Source: Candidatus Woesearchaeota archaeon (GTDB lineage: Archaea; Nanobdellota; Nanobdellia; SCGC-AAA011-G17; GW2011-AR17). Taken from it: DNA of 5,165 nt. Shown here piece by piece: positions 4,482-5,165 of the stretch. The first letter of the stretch is position 1. Every line of letters starts with the position of its first letter. Position numbers and translations under genes: made by a program. The notes under the pieces are model-generated. The model had not been told where the DNA came from. It saw nothing but the letters and a program-made list of their open reading frames with translations, and ran no database searches. Where the stretch lies: contig SICW01000054.1 of assembly GCA_009691355.1 (NCBI GenBank), forward strand, positions 1-5,165, written 5' to 3'.

Positions 4482-5165
4482 TTATTCTTTTATCAAACAA
4501 TAACAAATAATACTGGGAATAATAAATAACCCTGATAAAGCCAATACCTCTTGCGCACCAAACATCTCCGCTAAAAAACCAAAAGACAAAAACACGACAA
4601 AATAGACTATAGAAAGAAGCATATTATATATAGACATGGCTGTTGCTCGAACCTCCGTTTTTGAATTATGTTGAAAAATGGTATCAGAAGCAGGAGCAAT
4701 GACCGCACCACATAAAAAAGAAAGAGTAAGCAATAAAGCAAATAAGATATAGCTTGAAACAAAGAACAGCGAACAGATCAAAAGCATTTCAAAGAGAGAA
4801 AATAAGACCATAATTATTTTAGGATACTTTTTACTCCATTTTAATAATAGATTTGGAAGAATAAAAATAATAAATCCGCTTATAGAAGCAATATATCCTA
4901 AATAAGAAAGGGGAGTCCCAAGCCCAACATAAGAAGGTTGAGACAATAACTCTTTAGCACCAACAGCAAAAGTAAAAAACACAGAAGCTAAAACCAGCAG
5001 GAATAGATTCCTATTTGATTTGATAAGCGTAAACCCCAACCGAGTAGTTTCTAAAAAGTTCTTAAAACTCATAGAATGTTTTTCTTTAATGATCGGAGGA
5101 TCAGGAACTTGTAAGAGGATATAAAGAAAGAATATACCAAAGAAGGTATCTAAAATGAGCAGCCA
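4482..5165 (-). CDS. MFS-type transporter, C-terminal half, cut by window edge
   Basis: The frame is open from the right edge to the TAA at 4482-4484, giving 227 residues without the N-terminal half. The first ATG in the frame (5070-5072) is internal: in-frame codons upstream encode another hydrophobic helix (starting WLLILDTFFGIFFLY) and a PDPPIIKEK loop, which look like helix 6 and the central cytoplasmic loop of an MFS protein. Six more membrane segments follow (helices 7-12), including LFLLVLASVFFTFAVGAKEL, LGYIASISGFIIFILPNLLL, IMVLFSLFEMLLICSLFF, LLTLSFLCGAVIAPASD, MLLSIVYFVVFLSFGFLAEM and LALSGLFIIPSIICYCLI. The KTEVRATAMSIYNM loop before helix 11 matches the conserved E-x-R-A-T-A-x-S of MFS exporters. 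The substrate is unknown; drug or metabolite efflux would be typical. No functional link to the tRNA-modification pair is evident. Confidence 0.85.
   Translation of the reverse strand, partial: WLLILDTFFGIFFLYILLQVPDPPIIKEKHSMSFKNFLETTRLGFTLIKSNRNLFLLVLASVFFTFAVGAKELLSQPSYVGLGTPLSYLGYIASISGFIIFILPNLLLKWSKKYPKIIMVLFSLFEMLLICSLFFVSSYILFALLLTLSFLCGAVIAPASDTIFQHNSKTEVRATAMSIYNMLLSIVYFVVFLSFGFLAEMFGAQEVLALSGLFIIPSIICYCLIKE

Noticed and set aside
4482..5072. A complete 196-residue membrane protein starting at 5072
   Set aside because: The frame stays open to the window edge and the upstream codons encode a further membrane helix and the MFS central loop, so the ATG at 5072 is internal.
1..5165. 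CRISPR array, insertion sequence or defence system
   Set aside because: No spaced direct repeats, terminal inverted repeats, transposase or nuclease genes are visible; all genes read as housekeeping, regulatory, surface or tRNA-modification functions.

Overview
The window looks like a piece of an AT-rich archaeal chromosome, most likely from a small-genome DPANN-type lineage such as Woesearchaeota or Pacearchaeota. The lineage is an inference. The archaeal part is well supported: an archaeal/eukaryotic-type ribosomal protein uS15 is followed directly by eS1 (S3Ae), a TrmB-family regulator is present, and TATA-like boxes sit about 25 bases upstream of two start codons that lack a Shine-Dalgarno (leaderless genes). 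Two genes run off the window: eS1 at the left edge and an MFS transporter at the right edge.

Layout, left to right. Positions 1-829 (minus) hold the ribosomal pair uS15 then eS1, four bases apart. Positions 830-951 are the uS15 upstream region, with a TATA-like palindrome and a 7-bp hairpin. Positions 952-1236 (minus) encode a 94-residue protein with a charged helical front and one C-terminal membrane segment. It is divergent from a TrmB-family regulator (1309-2031, plus) across a 72-bp promoter region containing a dyad. The regulator converges on a GT-A type glycosyltransferase (2028-2741, minus) with a 4-bp overlap of stop codons. Positions 2781-4450 (minus) are a two-gene unit with an ATGA overlap: a TrhO-type tRNA U34 hydroxylase and a TrmR-like O-methyltransferase. 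Positions 4482-5165 (minus) are the C-terminal half of an MFS transporter.

The most interesting part is the TrhO-TrmR unit. In bacteria TrhO makes 5-hydroxyuridine at the wobble base of tRNA, and TrmR methylates it to 5-methoxyuridine. Here the two genes are translationally coupled, so the window appears to encode a complete mo5U34 pathway in an archaeon, where I know of no description of this modification. The TrhO protein also carries an extra C-terminal domain of about 80 residues that resembles the small beta-barrel at the end of U32-family proteins. That family includes TrhP, the alternative, oxygen-independent enzyme for the same modification. The fusion would join parts of two unrelated enzymes that make the same product.

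A second, weaker theme is possible local regulation. An identical 13-base element lies at the TATA region of both the small membrane protein gene and the glycosyltransferase gene, on either side of the TrmB regulator, which could be the factor that binds it.
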